Shown here: positions 25,009 through 35,623 of the stretch, one piece after another
Layout of the letters: every line of letters starts with the position of its first letter
How positions within the stretch are numbered: position 1 is the first letter of the stretch
Assembly: GCA_900404475.1 (NCBI GenBank)
Contig: OUQQ01000027.1
Coordinates: 1 to 64,000, forward strand
Length of the DNA stretch: 64,000 nt
Origin: Spongospora subterranea
Taxonomy: Eukaryota > Endomyxa > Phytomyxea > Plasmodiophorida > Plasmodiophoridae
Direction of reading: 5' to 3'
Notes under the pieces: model-generated
What the model was told of the DNA's origin: nothing
Databases searched by the model: none
What the model saw: only the letters and a program-made list of their open reading frames with translations
Position numbers and translations under genes: made by a program

Positions 25009-26098
25009 ATGGGAAACTTTGCGTGCCACGGACTTCCATGGTCTCGCATCACCATTCGGTGTCACGGGCTGGAATCATTCGCTGTAGCCTATTCCCTACT
25101 ATCCTCAAGTTCACACTCACATTCCGGCGGTCTTCGGTCGCTTCGTCTTCCAGCGTCTTTGTCTCCAACTGTAGGGGACAATTGGTCTAAGGCAATCATT
25201 ACGGCTTCCGCAAGTTCATTGTTGCCGTTGCTAATGGCTCCGTCTCTATTCAATTCGGTCGGGCTGGAGGGCCCTCGACCTCAGCACTCAACGGCACAAT
25301 TAGACGCCGCTGGCATAATGTTTAATGATCGTGATGTTGTGGTTGTCGCAGACGACGCGCTGGAATTGGGGGCTGGCACCACAGCCACCGGGGTCATCAC
25401 CAATTGTATGGGCCGCAACGCCACAACGGCGACGGCGATAAGGACAGATGAGAATACGGTCGTTAATTTGGCGAATATTATGATGGGAACAGCGACATCA
25501 CAAGCCACAGCGGTAGTCCCAGCAAGAGCGTGTTCTGGGGATATTATCGGAGAAGAACTCGATATTGATGACGAAGAAGCTCAACGTTTAATCTCAGTCG
25601 CCAACAAACGAAAGCGAAATCGTTTCAATTTTTTCAACAGTGAAGAAGGCGTTACACTTAGGTATTCCATATACGACACTAGTCCGCCATTATTCGCTTC
25701 GAGTGGCGATCGGTGCATTTCGTCGTCTTGCGTCGATTACCCTTGGTGTCAATATTCATGCAGAATTTATCATTTTTTAACATTGTCTCTACCGCAATTC
25801 TGACTCGTTTGTTTTCTGGATCAGGCTGCGGGTGCATAAGCATTTGCCGACTCAAGATAGTAAAATAGCATGGTGTGCCATGTGCGGTAACTGGAAGGAT
25901 GGACACCGCGGCCATCGGACGAAATGCTATTGCCGCGTCTGCAACGTGGCTCTCTGCACACGCCTATATGCTGGCCAGCGTGAAACGTGTTTTGAGGAAT
26001 GGCACTCGGAGCCATGCCTGGTTAGGCGACGGAAAGCGCTGCCAGCTATTATTACGCCAAATATGCAGAACAACGATACTAAGGAGAACCGGCAATAA
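25009..26098 (+). CDS. Zinc-finger protein with a piggyBac-type C-terminal cysteine domain
   Basis: Two exons, 25009-25661 and 25825-26098, joined by a 163-bp intron, give 308 aa. The first about 200 residues are Ala/Ser/Thr-rich and low complexity. An acidic patch and a basic KRKRNRFNFF motif follow. The C-terminus has an ordered set of metal ligands: AWCAMCGNW, TKCYCRVCNVALCT and ETCFEEWHS. The C..C..C..C..LC..CF..WH order resembles the cross-brace finger at the C-terminus of piggyBac transposases, but no DDD catalytic domain is present. It is either a domesticated piece of a transposase used as a DNA- or histone-binding module, or a truncated element. The uninterrupted frame favours a functioning gene. 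Confidence 0.6.
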
Positions 26099-26602
26099 AG
26101 TCTTATCAAACGCCCAGTTCAGAGCTTTCTATACAAATTCGTTTGTTGGTGTTGCCGACCGTAGTGGTAGCGGTTACATAAACAATGGTTAACATTATCA
26201 CCAGTCATCTTACGTTAATATGTGGCAAACCTTGTGTCATATGGGAATACCAATATCATCAAGAATTTCCCAGGTAAAGTTTCATCTCCTTGTTTTCAGT
26301 GGGTTTTCGTATATTATCCTCTTCAAAGTTTATTTTCTTTATCTCGCCTGATACTAGGGAATTCGGGTTCATTTTATGACTAGAACCGACCTTGCCACCA
26401 CCCTCTCATATTCGCCATTGTCAACGAACGCAATGGTACGGTCGCCATTGCGCTACGTCGTCCCACAGCTGCACGAAGGCTACGGAGTATCTGATAACGA
26501 ATCGATTGCATTTGCATTTTGAAAAAGGCGATTGAATTAGAAAATTTAAACTCGAATATTGACTGATTTAGGGGCACTCAAACTATCGACTTTTCAAGTC
26601 GC
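26099..26602. other. Intergenic sequence
   Basis: No gene or repeat is recognised here apart from short open frames without motifs. Confidence 0.4.
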
Positions 26603-26762
26603 ATCGAGACAAAGTTGTGCACGGTTTGTGCAATCACCGATTTCGTTGACCGATGGTTGGAATATATCGCTTTCCAGGCCCTTGAAGAAGTAATATATCG
26701 CTGTATATTCGGTCAACGAGAGAGCGGTGATCATACAAGCCGTGCACAACCTTATCTCGATT
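26603..26762. mobile_element. MITE-like inverted repeat
   Basis: The left arm starts ATCGAGA and contains GTTGTGCACGGTTTGTG, TGATTGCACAAAC-type sequence and a TTGACCGA core. The right arm, read in reverse complement, repeats the same words (GGTTGTGCACGGCTTGT, GATCACCG, CGTTGACCGA, GATATATT). The arms are about 75 bp with little loop, so the whole is a near-palindrome of 160 bp. No coding capacity is seen. It is best described as a MITE or a foldback. Confidence 0.7.
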
Positions 26763-27864
26763 GGAACATTAGGTTCAAACACAGTTTTGCCCATAGATAC
26801 AGTCAGAGAAATGCGTGTGCAGATGTAGGTACAGTAGTTTCGTAAAACTGAAACTGAGCACAGGACAATCGTTCACCCGAGAAGAATCCCGCTTCAATGA
26901 CACGGTGTACAGTACTTTGAAAACCGAGTAAATGGCGCCCAGATCAAAAGGGCTAAAATGATGTTGCATTGCTCGAACAGTAAAGCATAAAAAATCCTTA
27001 CTACGAAAGCAACAAGGTCTTGAATTACTCAATGTTTCCAATGTGACAAGAAGTTATGAACTTGTCCAATCGGTTGAAGATGCATCTTCTGATGAGTCTT
27101 CAACTTCTGAAGGCACCGATTTCAATACTGGAGCATCAATTTAAAGATCAGGCGATTTTGAATGTTTCTTCTGGATGCTGTTCGCCTTGGCATTAAATGG
27201 CTTGAAGGGGCTCGTCTTCGTTCAAAAACTGTTTCCAATCGAGAGCCACTCAATATCGACCACAGGCTGACAGACAGCGTTGTCATCACGATGCTGCCTA
27301 TTGTCATTCCATTCTGGAGCAATTCCCAAGAAAAGCTTCTTCACGGCCTTCTCGATTTTCCTGATAGAAAGACATTAATTATTGAAGCCATCGACCGGTT
27401 ATTTATCTGCTCTTGCTATTGACGGTCCTGGCCAAAGAAAGGAGATGCGCATGAGCCTCTCGAAGTACGATTACTTCATGTCAATCGCCGTTATTTGGAT
27501 TCAATCCTTACATCGCCCCGAACTAATATTGAAGCATCTCTGGAAGTCAGTCGCTCATTTTTCCGAAGAGCCGAAGAATGGCAGTCCAGACGCATCAGAT
27601 CTTGGGCCTAACTGAACATTGCCGAATTTACAACAGGGAAACATGTGGAATTCAAACCTGTGATATTAGATGAAGATCCAGCAGTGCTGTTTACGTTGGT
27701 TGCGTATTCAGGTCAAACGATTATTTGTCATGCAGAAATCTTTTTCCCAGTGGGTATCAACGTCACTTCATGAAGGACTGGTAATGAAGGACTGGTAATG
27801 GAGAAACCTGCCAAGATTTCGCAACACACTGCCCAGCGCTAGTTGCACGTTCTTCAGTACCATA
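26763..27864. other. Interval with short coding-like stretches, probably transposon remains
   Basis: Plus-strand frames such as 27460-27610 (reading VRLLHVNRRYLDSILTSPRT) look mildly coding but break repeatedly. They lie directly upstream of the transposase remnant at 27865-28150 and may be its degraded 5' part. Nothing can be assigned to a working gene. Confidence 0.35.
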
Positions 27865-28150
27865 GAGTGGTTCAGGCAAAGATCTTTACATCGACGGCCA
27901 TGAGCGTAGTGAGGTTGTTGGATATCGCAAAAATTTCCTCGTCAGAATGCAGCAATATCAAACCCGGATGTTTACATATTCAGGTGATGAGATGAAGGAA
28001 GTTACCACACCAGAGTTACGAAACGATGAACGACCCTTAATCATGGTCGTTCAAGATAAAAATGTTTCAGTTAATGAGCTCGCTGAATGGTTCTGGTGCA
28101 GTTGCCAAGAAGACAGGCAGAGGAAACGCATGAAAAGAGGCAGAAAACGT
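27865..28150 (+). mobile_element. Frameshifted DDE transposase remnant (DGHER..VV.YR type)
   Basis: The plus strand reads DLYIDGHERSEVVGYRKNF followed by MQQYQTRMFTYSGDE and then a VVQDKN block. After a frameshift it reads GAVAKKTGRG. This order (DGHER.DVV.YR, then a conserved Y.GD, then an HDE-like block and a KK.GRG loop) is that of a large family of DDE transposases common in fungi and some protists. One frameshift and a changed catalytic-like residue show that the copy is dead. A 14-bp direct repeat (GAAGGACTGGTAAT twice) lies just upstream at about 27771-27798. Confidence 0.7.
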
Positions 28151-28151
28151 A

Positions 28152-28439
28152 ATGCTTGCCAGTGCAGTTGGGCCCGTTGGCTTCGATGCGATCAATGGAG
28201 CAGATCAAGCCTTTGATAACTATTGGACGAAGATCCACGAGGAATGTTGCTTTCGTGGCAACAGCTCCGAATGGTCTATGAATGCATCAAGAAACCGGTG
28301 GTCGCTCATTCAGGCCTCCATTAATGTTTTCATCGGTAATTATGCAATGGCAACTTCAATCGACATGAGTGGGTTTGCAAGTAAAGATTATGTCAACTTT
28401 GCTCTGGAGTTATATTTAACTGATCAGAGAGAATTTTAA
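28152..28439 (+). pseudogene. Myb/SANT-like DNA-binding domain fragment of a PIF/Harbinger-type element
   Basis: The fragment of about 90 residues contains FDNYWTKIHEECC, a WSMNASRNRWSLIQASINVF block and SGFASKDYVNFALELY, ending in F. The spacing of W..I, SR+W..I...V..F.G, SG...D....A..LY is the pattern of the SANT-like partner protein encoded beside Harbinger transposases, especially in oomycetes and lower fungi. There is no clear start codon and no N-terminal extension. A Harbinger transposase fragment lies 250 bp away on the other strand, which supports a common origin. Confidence 0.65.
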
Positions 28440-28513
28440 ATCTGGTGCGGTGCCCTTCTTCGTCATCTTCTTCTGATGCGATTTCGTCATCCCACGCGTT
28501 TTCTCGTTTCTAT

Positions 28514-28681
28514 CTTGCTGGCAGGCATTGCAGTGTTCCTCAGACTATTGAGTCATCTTCCGTATATTGATCCATTCCCATCCAGCTCACTTAAAGTCAC
28601 CTTTGCATCACAGCTCGGTTTCACATTGTGAAATGCAGACCGCCCATTTCTCTCCGAATTGCTGCAATGCCTGCCAGCAAG
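28514..28681. repeat. 20-bp perfect inverted repeat
   Basis: The 20-mer CTTGCTGGCAGGCATTGCAG at 28514-28533 occurs as its exact reverse complement at 28662-28681, about 130 bp away. It lies between the SANT-like fragment and the Harbinger transposase fragment. It may mark a duplicated piece of the element, because the right copy overlaps the edge of the transposase homology. Confidence 0.8.
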
Positions 28682-28980
28682 GTAGCACTCAAATTCTTTT
28701 TTTCTGATCAATTAAATATAACTCTTGAGCACATGCGAGTTGTCTCAATGCTGCCGTTGTCTTTTGCAAAGTTGAAAGCCCAGAATTGCCAAGTGCGTCG
28801 AATCTCTGTTTGAAATACGGATCGGCCTCTCGAACTCCGGTTACCGTACTCAAAAACAACAAGGCATTTCGCGTCCTGAACCGACGACGAAACAACCGAT
28901 TAAGGCTCGTGATGAAAATAGACCTGCATACATGCCAATGTTCATTACAAGCATTCGTATGCAGGCGAAAGCCTTACTAA
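28600..28980 (-). mobile_element. PIF/Harbinger transposase N-terminal remnant
   Basis: The minus-strand frame 28895-28689 reads MFRRRFRTRNALLFLSTVTG, then DPYFKQRFDALGNSGLSTLQ and KTTAALRQLA. This is the conserved N-terminal block of Harbinger transposases (FRRRFRM...LF..I...V....DPYF..+.DA.G..GLS.LQK.TAA+R.LA). The frame is lost after QKKRI and the catalytic DDE part is not found nearby. It is a decayed copy. Confidence 0.8.
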
Positions 28981-29977
28981 TTGTATTCTACGAGCTCCCA
29001 TTGCATGATCGCGCTTAAAATTTGCACAGCGACCCGGTCGTGACCCACCCCGTTCAATAATCTGATTTGTCTCATCTTCATCGGATGATAATTCCATGAC
29101 ACTGCATCCACAAGCTCGGTGTCATCGTACTGTAATTTGGGGATTGGGAACTTGATTACAGGAGGGATGCGCTGTTGAGACGCCCTCGTAATCTTTAAAA
29201 GTGGACGACCAGCTTCTTGGCCGATACTGATACTGCGTTCACCATTATAACTTATACACCACTATTATTGAAGATCACCATTATAACTTATACACCACTA
29301 TTATTGAAGATCACCATTATAACTTATACACCACTATTATTGAAGATGAACCCAACTGGATCAAATACATCGGTCTAACTTGTGAATGAACTCTCAATCT
29401 GATAATTATGCCCAATGCCATGCTAACATAGCAGTACGAAATTGGGATCTGACCCAGAAAATTCAACCCAGCGTGCCAGTGATAAGTGTAGTTATGGACG
29501 TTGCCTTTTTATTTAAAGTGGGAGAAACAACACTTCCACAAGCATCACTGAGACGGCGCTTTCGCAAAAGGCAAGGAGCATGATACGCAGCGGTACGGCC
29601 TGGCGCGGAGTCCGCTGCCCGCGGGACCATCGTCTGCAATTTGAGGTCAACAAGCACTCGATCATTTTCAAGGCTGGTTCACAATCGGACCTGACATACT
29701 GATGTCCTCCGAAGGCAGCTCAGAATCGTGAGCGATATTGATGGCGTTCCGACTTGTAGTTTGACAGTAGAGTGGTTGTGTATACAGGTCATTTAACGAT
29801 TACGACGATCAGGACATCACTAACGTAAAGTACACTTCTCATCACTGTCATTTTCAAACAACATCGTATTGTCGTAATGTTTTGTGGAACCGTTTGGTTT
29901 TGATTATGGATCTGATCGCAATGATGCCGTGTGTCATAGCGGCTCTCGGTAAACCGCAGTCTAATTTCACATCGTAG
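28981..29977. other. Intergenic sequence with a minisatellite
   Basis: No gene is supported. The 36-bp tandem repeat at 29240-29347 is the only clear structure. The right end presumably holds the promoter and first exon of the gene that becomes visible at 29978. An ATG at about 29913 could start it, but the phase of that junction does not fit cleanly. Confidence 0.4.
29240..29347. repeat. 36-bp minisatellite, three exact copies
   Basis: A 36-base unit beginning CACCATTATAACTTATACAC and ending TTGAAGAT is present three times in a row with no visible differences. It is non-coding and lies in a transposon-rich region. Confidence 0.92.
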
Positions 29978-32900
29978 GATGGAGTTGAAGAAGACGAGTT
30001 CGAAGACGAGGAAGACGATGACGATGATGACGACGATGAGGACGAAGGTATGGATTAATAGGTGTGTTTGCATTCCTCATCACATTGAATTTTTGCCATA
30101 GATGATTTATGGGGCTCTGCTGATGCCAGGAAGGTGAGCTTTCTAACTGTTTTGTCTATTTCAATGTTTTCGCTTGACTAAAATCGTATAACGATGGTTC
30201 TAGTCCGTTTTTCCGAAACCATGTCACACTTGAAAACATTTCACTTGGTTGATTCCTTCAGTCCTGTTGCTGTGGACTAACGTATTTATCTTAGCTAGCT
30301 AGCCATTCGATGTACAATAATAACAGTAACAATGATGTTCATACGGTTCCATACAATAATGTTCGAGCTGTGTCCAACATGGCTATGTCTCGTGGTGTAT
30401 CAACTCTCATTGGCGGCGCCAATGAGAAATTTCACGAATCACAAACACACGTTTTGCCTTCCACGCCAGAGTCAGGCGTGCTGTGTGGTGCATTGCCTTC
30501 CGATTCAGACCGGTTCTCTGCTCTTCCTTCCCTACGGCAGCTTTCGTATTATACTCTCCAGCAATCAGCTCCAACTATTGATCACGCAAATGGTACAGAA
30601 ACATCCCGTTTTTTTAATCCGACAAACCGGTTTTCAATCCTTCCATCGATCTTCGCCATGTTTTCCTTTTTGTCATTTCAATTCGCTCAAAACTGTGCTT
30701 GTATTTACATCGTTTTTTTTTTTCGGTAAGTAAGTTTTGTTGCCGTTGTCGTATCTTTTTCCCGTGTCGCGTCATTGGTTTGTTTTTTCTCATCGTAGTT
30801 TTGTTTCAGACAATATTCGCGCTCCTCGTCATGGTGGCAACTCTCTTTCGTTACAAGTCGAGATTGACAGCGACACGCACAGGCAGCAACAATCCTCTTC
30901 ATCTGTTGATGTCAATTCATCATTATCTTCTCCGTTAGTTGACCTTTTCATGATTTCCCTCTCTTCTAGTGTCTGTGTTATCTCCAATGTTATTATATTG
31001 CGCTTGCCGTTATCACTGTAAATTGTTTTCGCTCACCCCTTGTATTGATTTGACCGTTTTTATTGCTATTCCGATTGCAATCTTGTTTATTCCCGTTTTC
31101 GAAAAAAACTAGAGCAGTTGCCCATCTGCCTCCATTTTCAAATTCTTCTGACCTCCAAACACCGATCGATATGGAACTACCGCGTGCTGCCCCTGTCCTA
31201 ATTGACACTTACGTTAAATCCAGCTATAAAATGAAAAGAAGGTAATAATAGTGGTTTGTTTCATGCATGCTTTTTGGTTATATGAACAAACCGGTTGAGT
31301 CCGTGCTGAAAGTGGACTTCTCGATTAGCGTAGATTCTGTTTCGCACTGTTCAATGGTTGATTCTTCAGGTATTTGACTCAGCGGTTTATGTACGATATC
31401 AACCGTAAAAGGGTCGAAGACCAACTGAGGAAAAGGTATGGTTATTTATACCTGCGTGATAGAACCCGTCCCAGCTCCGACTTATTGATGAATATAGTAA
31501 TTTGATTTTTCATTTTTATGCATTTACTTTCTTTTCTATCTCTCTGTCGACAAGGTGTCGCTTATATGTAATATTAGATTCGGAAGGCCTCGGCCTCGAG
31601 GGAACACATCTGATTCCCGCTCGGTGTCCTTTATTATGACCATTGAGGCTTCGTACGCTCTACGCCGTCTTGTACGAATTGAGCGTTGTTATCTGGAAGA
31701 GCTTCTACAGCCATTACCAAACCGCGTCACCCAAGTTGTACGTAAACGCGCTTTGTGGAAGCGCATTGTGAATTTAACACCACAACATGCATGTTTACTA
31801 TCAGTTAATTCGATATTTTACCATACCATGTTGTTTGGCGGCAAAATATTTTTCCGCCATACATTCTGCAAGGCTCTGCTGTTATGTCTGATGGTTGAGA
31901 TTGTTTTTGTAACTTTCTATGATTCAGCAACAAACACTCTGTGCATATTTGCCCATTTTGAATTGCGATTGTATATGACATGTCATCTCCCGCGTCGCCC
32001 GTCCTTCCAGCGTTATCTCTCATTGTCTCCGTCCAGGTCAAAATTCAGCTTTTTAGCATGAGACGTGCGTTCCTTTTCCTCAATGAGGTCGCGTTTCGGT
32101 GCCAGCCGGTGGGAGATGCGTTCGCCTTCATGATCCCATCTGGCTACGCGAAAGAGGATTTCGACGGGTCGACACAAGTGATCGACGTGCTCACGAAGGG
32201 ATACTACCAAGCGGTCCCTGGGCCACACCTTCCGCATTGGAATGATCCTCAGGTAGTATCAATTGCTCTCCAAAAACGCCCAGACTTTTTTCAATCACGC
32301 CTGCTATTCCAATTTCATAGATGCAACTTTCACGAATTGTCCCTCGATGAAACATTGGAAGAGTGTTTGCGTCTGGTATTTGTCATGTTATCGTTCGGGT
32401 CTTTGCTGGGGTTTTCATCTGTTATTGCTGATATAATTATTTGGAGTATTTTTTCTTACTGGCTGTAACATCTTTTGGTTGAAAATGTTATTGAATATTC
32501 GCTTTGTAGGTTGACATCTATGCCTTTGATGATTGCGATGGCGGCCCTTCGGCTATGCCGCTGCGGCAGTCTGATCTCGTATTTATCCTTAATGATCGGC
32601 ATGAGCACACGTACTCTGGTGTTGAAGATCAAAAGTTCGTCTTTATTTGACCGCACAAAAATGTGTTTTATTTTGAAGTCCTGTTTTTTTTATCCACGTA
32701 CGTTCTATTCTGCGATGTGTATTTCTTTTTTTCGTAGAAAGTTTTGTAGTTATCGGCACCACAGAGGTAGTGCACGTAATCGCTCCATGTTTACTGATTG
32801 GTTGTTTGCTCCTCTACGACAGGGTTTGCCATTGGTATTTTGTTCTTTCTCCGGATGATGTTTACCGTGGTCTCAAATTTCGTGTATCTCCCGACTCTTG

Positions 32901-33051
32901 GGTCCCTGTTCGTGGGCGATATGGATGGGTGCCATCCACCTGCATCCTAGTTCACAGTCCGGTCTTGCTTCAGTATTCGCTCAACACATTAAAGTTCAAG
33001 CTGGAGTCACCGCGGCTATTGGTCGACCCCGACGGCGTCTGTCAATATTAA
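29978..33051 (+). CDS. Unidentified multi-exon protein with acidic start
   Basis: Several exons join in phase: 29978-30047 (run of Asp/Glu), 30102-30133 (DDLWGSADARK), 30295 to about 30590 (Asn/Ser-rich), about 30808-30931, then exons giving TYVKSSYKMKRR, YLTQRFMYDINRKRVEDQ and RFGRPRPRG. Further exons give LRRLVRIERCYLEELL, FAFMIPSGYAKEDFDG, YYQAVPGPHLPHWND, DETLEECLRL and VDIYAFDDCDGG. The early exons resemble a nuclear or mRNP protein with acidic and low-complexity tracts; the middle is basic and helical. I do not recognise the family; a distant PAT1-like protein was considered but is not supported. The start and the last exons after about 32640 are unresolved, with two competing frames at 32770-33080. 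Confidence 0.5.
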
Positions 33052-33545
33052 AACCGATTGTTCTAAAATTCACAATAATTTATATTTAATTAATTTATTT
33101 CCAAATACAAGTTCATGATGTTGTTCAGATGTAGAAACTGTCGGACAGGTGGTAATGCTGCTTCCTACCCGAAACACAGCTAGTTCGTGATCAATTATGG
33201 AAGCAATTGCATCATGACAATGCGGGAAATTTAGGACCTAACATCAAAAACAGGAAACGAGTAGAGTGCTTTATGTCGAAGGAGTTGGCTCAAAAGTCGT
33301 CAGTTGTTGTATACGTAGCTTAGACATCCACGTGCTTAGGAGCGAATCGCATCTATTTTCGAAGCATCACCAGTCAAGACGACAGAATTGGTTTGTGAGA
33401 ATATTGTGAAATATGGCGTCTGTCATATTATCTGATTTTCTTCCTCTGAATCTCGCTGAGCCAATTATGAAAATGTCTACAGTAGTCGTTTGAAATGTGG
33501 GCTTTATATTTGGGTCGCCGAACCCGCTAAAAATATATTCTCAAA
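33052..33545. other. Short intergenic gap between convergent genes
   Basis: About 490 bp between the plus-strand gene ending near 33051 and the minus-strand gene ending at 33546. AT-rich, with no motif or gene seen. It probably contains both 3' ends. Confidence 0.45.
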
Positions 33546-34181
33546 TCATCTTCTGGTCCAGTTTCCAATGCTGCCCAAGGCATTGACAACATCAGCCGAA
33601 ACCGGTTTACGATTAATTTCCATGGCGTACTTGGACCAAATATAAGCAGTATAGAACAGGGTTCCCCAGCCCCAGACCGAACCAATCGCCCCGCAGTACC
33701 TGATATCTCCAAATATCGCCAACAGCACCGACAGAACCGCTCGAGCCGGTAATGGGCGCCTCCCGGGCAGTTTCGCCATGGATTTGGCAATATACTCGGC
33801 TGTGGCCTCGATCAGATCACTGTTTCCAATAACCTCAAACTCGTCGTCAATCATTTTGGCCAACTCGTCCTGCTCAGGCACAACCTCCCAGTCCTGGCTG
33901 TCGTTACAATGTATAGTGTGACTCGTAACGTTGTCTATAGCCAGAAACGTGTCGTCGTCGTCGCTCTGGTCTCGTATATCATCATGCTCAATATCATGAT
34001 AATGGTTCGGGGATACATCTGACGATAGATATTCCTCAACACAATTCTCCCAATCATCAGCCAGAGGACGCTCGTCCCGATCCCAGTCGTGTTGACGGAG
34101 ACGGAGGTCCTTCAAGATCTTGGCCCGCAGTATCTGCTGATGTTTAAACACACTCATTGATGAATAATCAGTGTCGTCCAT
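33546..34181 (-). CDS. Intronless protein of unknown function, paralog B of a tandem pair
   Basis: One uninterrupted frame encodes 211 aa. The N-terminal 110 residues are acidic and disordered (NCVEEYLSSDVSPNHYHDIE and similar). The C-terminal about 95 residues form a conserved domain shared with the gene at 34706-35362: an EATAEYIAKSM helix, a P....L..RAV helix, then FGDIRYCGAIGSVWGWGT, a LFYTAYIWSKYA segment and an NRKPVS tail. The aromatic and glycine-rich core (GAIGSVWGWG..YTAY.WS.YA) could be a small helical or membrane-dipping module, but no classical transmembrane helix is certain. I recognise no named family. In a window where most genes have introns, the absence of introns is notable. 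Confidence 0.75.
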   Translation of the reverse strand: MDDTDYSSMSVFKHQQILRAKILKDLRLRQHDWDRDERPLADDWENCVEEYLSSDVSPNHYHDIEHDDIRDQSDDDDTFLAIDNVTSHTIHCNDSQDWEVVPEQDELAKMIDDEFEVIGNSDLIEATAEYIAKSMAKLPGRRPLPARAVLSVLLAIFGDIRYCGAIGSVWGWGTLFYTAYIWSKYAMEINRKPVSADVVNALGSIGNWTRR

Positions 34182-34705
34182 TGGGCAATACTTTTGATGT
34201 GCACAATTCAGCTAGGAAAAAAACAAACTTGTGGCGAAACTACCGCCGGGGTAGATCCCGCTATAGTAATTCAGCTGTTCAATCGCCGATGAATCTCTGA
34301 AAACAGATTAGTGCGGCCTTTTGCATGTAAATGATTAACCAATGATTTTGATTGTTTCGCGATATAGCCTTTCTTAATAAATACTGTTTGTCGACAATTG
34401 TGAGATTCATAATTTCAGAGATAATTCGTCCAATTTATTCAGAAACCTTAACGATGGGTTTTATGTTGAACGCCAAATTATCAGCCACCGAGTCGGCTTG
34501 CTGCCACACCAGATTTTGATTGTTGATTCATAGGGCGATTGATGATTGTTTTAGGGTCAACATTTATTTAGAGGTTATATAGGCTGGTACTCTGGAATTG
34601 ATCCATTTGTCGTGCCAAAATAGGAATTTTGAACGGATTGATAAGGAGAGACAGAGCGACTTTTAATGATATGGATGAAATAAAACTCTGTGAATAGCCC
34701 AGAGG

Positions 34706-35362
34706 TTATCGCCTGCCCCATTCTGCGATTGCCATGAGAGATTTGAGCACAATAGAGAGTACAGGTTGACGATATATCCCAATGGCATATGTGGACCAGG
34801 TATAAGCCGTATATAAAATGGTTCCCCAGCCCCATACCGATCCAATCGCACCACAGTATCTGATATCGCCAAACACACCCAGTAGCGCCGATTGCACCGC
34901 TCGAGCCGATAATGATCGCGTCTCCGGCATTGCCGCCATCGATTTGGCGATGAAATCGGCCATGGCCTCAATCACATCGCGATTATCCACCAATATAAAC
35001 TCATCATCAAGAAGACCTTCTTTTTCTGGCACAAACACCCACGATGTCTCTGAACCATGATCTGAATCGTATCGATCTATTTTAGACTTATAGCCTGGCT
35101 CTGGCAGTTCCATGGCGCCATATAACGTATCATCGGTGCACTCCAGAAATGCGCCACGTTCCTGTTGGTCGTCATCCTGTTGCCGCTGTTGAACCGTTTC
35201 GTATAATGCTATGAATGTGTCAGATGAGACATAGCTATTGAGATCTTCGAGATAGTCTCTGACAGCATCCCCGTCTGGACCGGGTTGGCTACAGAGTTGC
35301 AGCTGCTCCACGACCAATGCCATGTTGCAGCCGCCGTCACTAGACGTGTTCTGGCCGTCCAT
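34706..35362 (-). CDS. Intronless protein of unknown function, paralog A of a tandem pair
   Basis: A single frame encodes 218 aa. The N-terminus has acidic and Gln-rich stretches (YETVQQRQQDDDQQERGAF). The C-terminal domain matches paralog B at most positions: EAMADFIAKSM, RAVQSALLGVFGDIRYCGAI, GSVWGWGTILYTAYTWSTYA, then a YRQPVL tail. The two genes lie head to tail about 520 bp apart on the same strand, consistent with tandem duplication. Their N-termini have diverged strongly while the C-terminal domain is preserved. That pattern suggests selection on the C-terminal domain, so both copies are probably functional. No named family is recognised. Confidence 0.78.
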   Translation of the reverse strand: MDGQNTSSDGGCNMALVVEQLQLCSQPGPDGDAVRDYLEDLNSYVSSDTFIALYETVQQRQQDDDQQERGAFLECTDDTLYGAMELPEPGYKSKIDRYDSDHGSETSWVFVPEKEGLLDDEFILVDNRDVIEAMADFIAKSMAAMPETRSLSARAVQSALLGVFGDIRYCGAIGSVWGWGTILYTAYTWSTYAIGIYRQPVLSIVLKSLMAIAEWGRR

Positions 35363-35623
35363 AAGCTAGCGCAGGTGCGCAACGATTATGCTCGCGACGG
35401 TGAAGAGGAAGGGCGAAAGGGGGGACGACTCAAGGACCTTATCTTCTATATTTCCTCAAAAACTTCCTCAACCCGCGGTTTCATTAAACAAAATCGATCG
35501 TGAAATGCGTGAAAATTCGGAGCCAATCTAGTGGAAGTGCAATCGGAAGTTATTGACCGCCGATAGGGTATAAAGGCACCAGACAAATATAGCGGGGCAG
35601 GAAACAGCAGCAGAGGCCGCACT

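Noticed and set aside
29978..33051. PAT1 mRNA-decapping factor as identity for the acidic multi-exon gene
   Set aside because: The basic hinge and one IE..Y..LL helix are vaguely similar, but the spacing and the C-terminal domain do not follow the PAT1 pattern.
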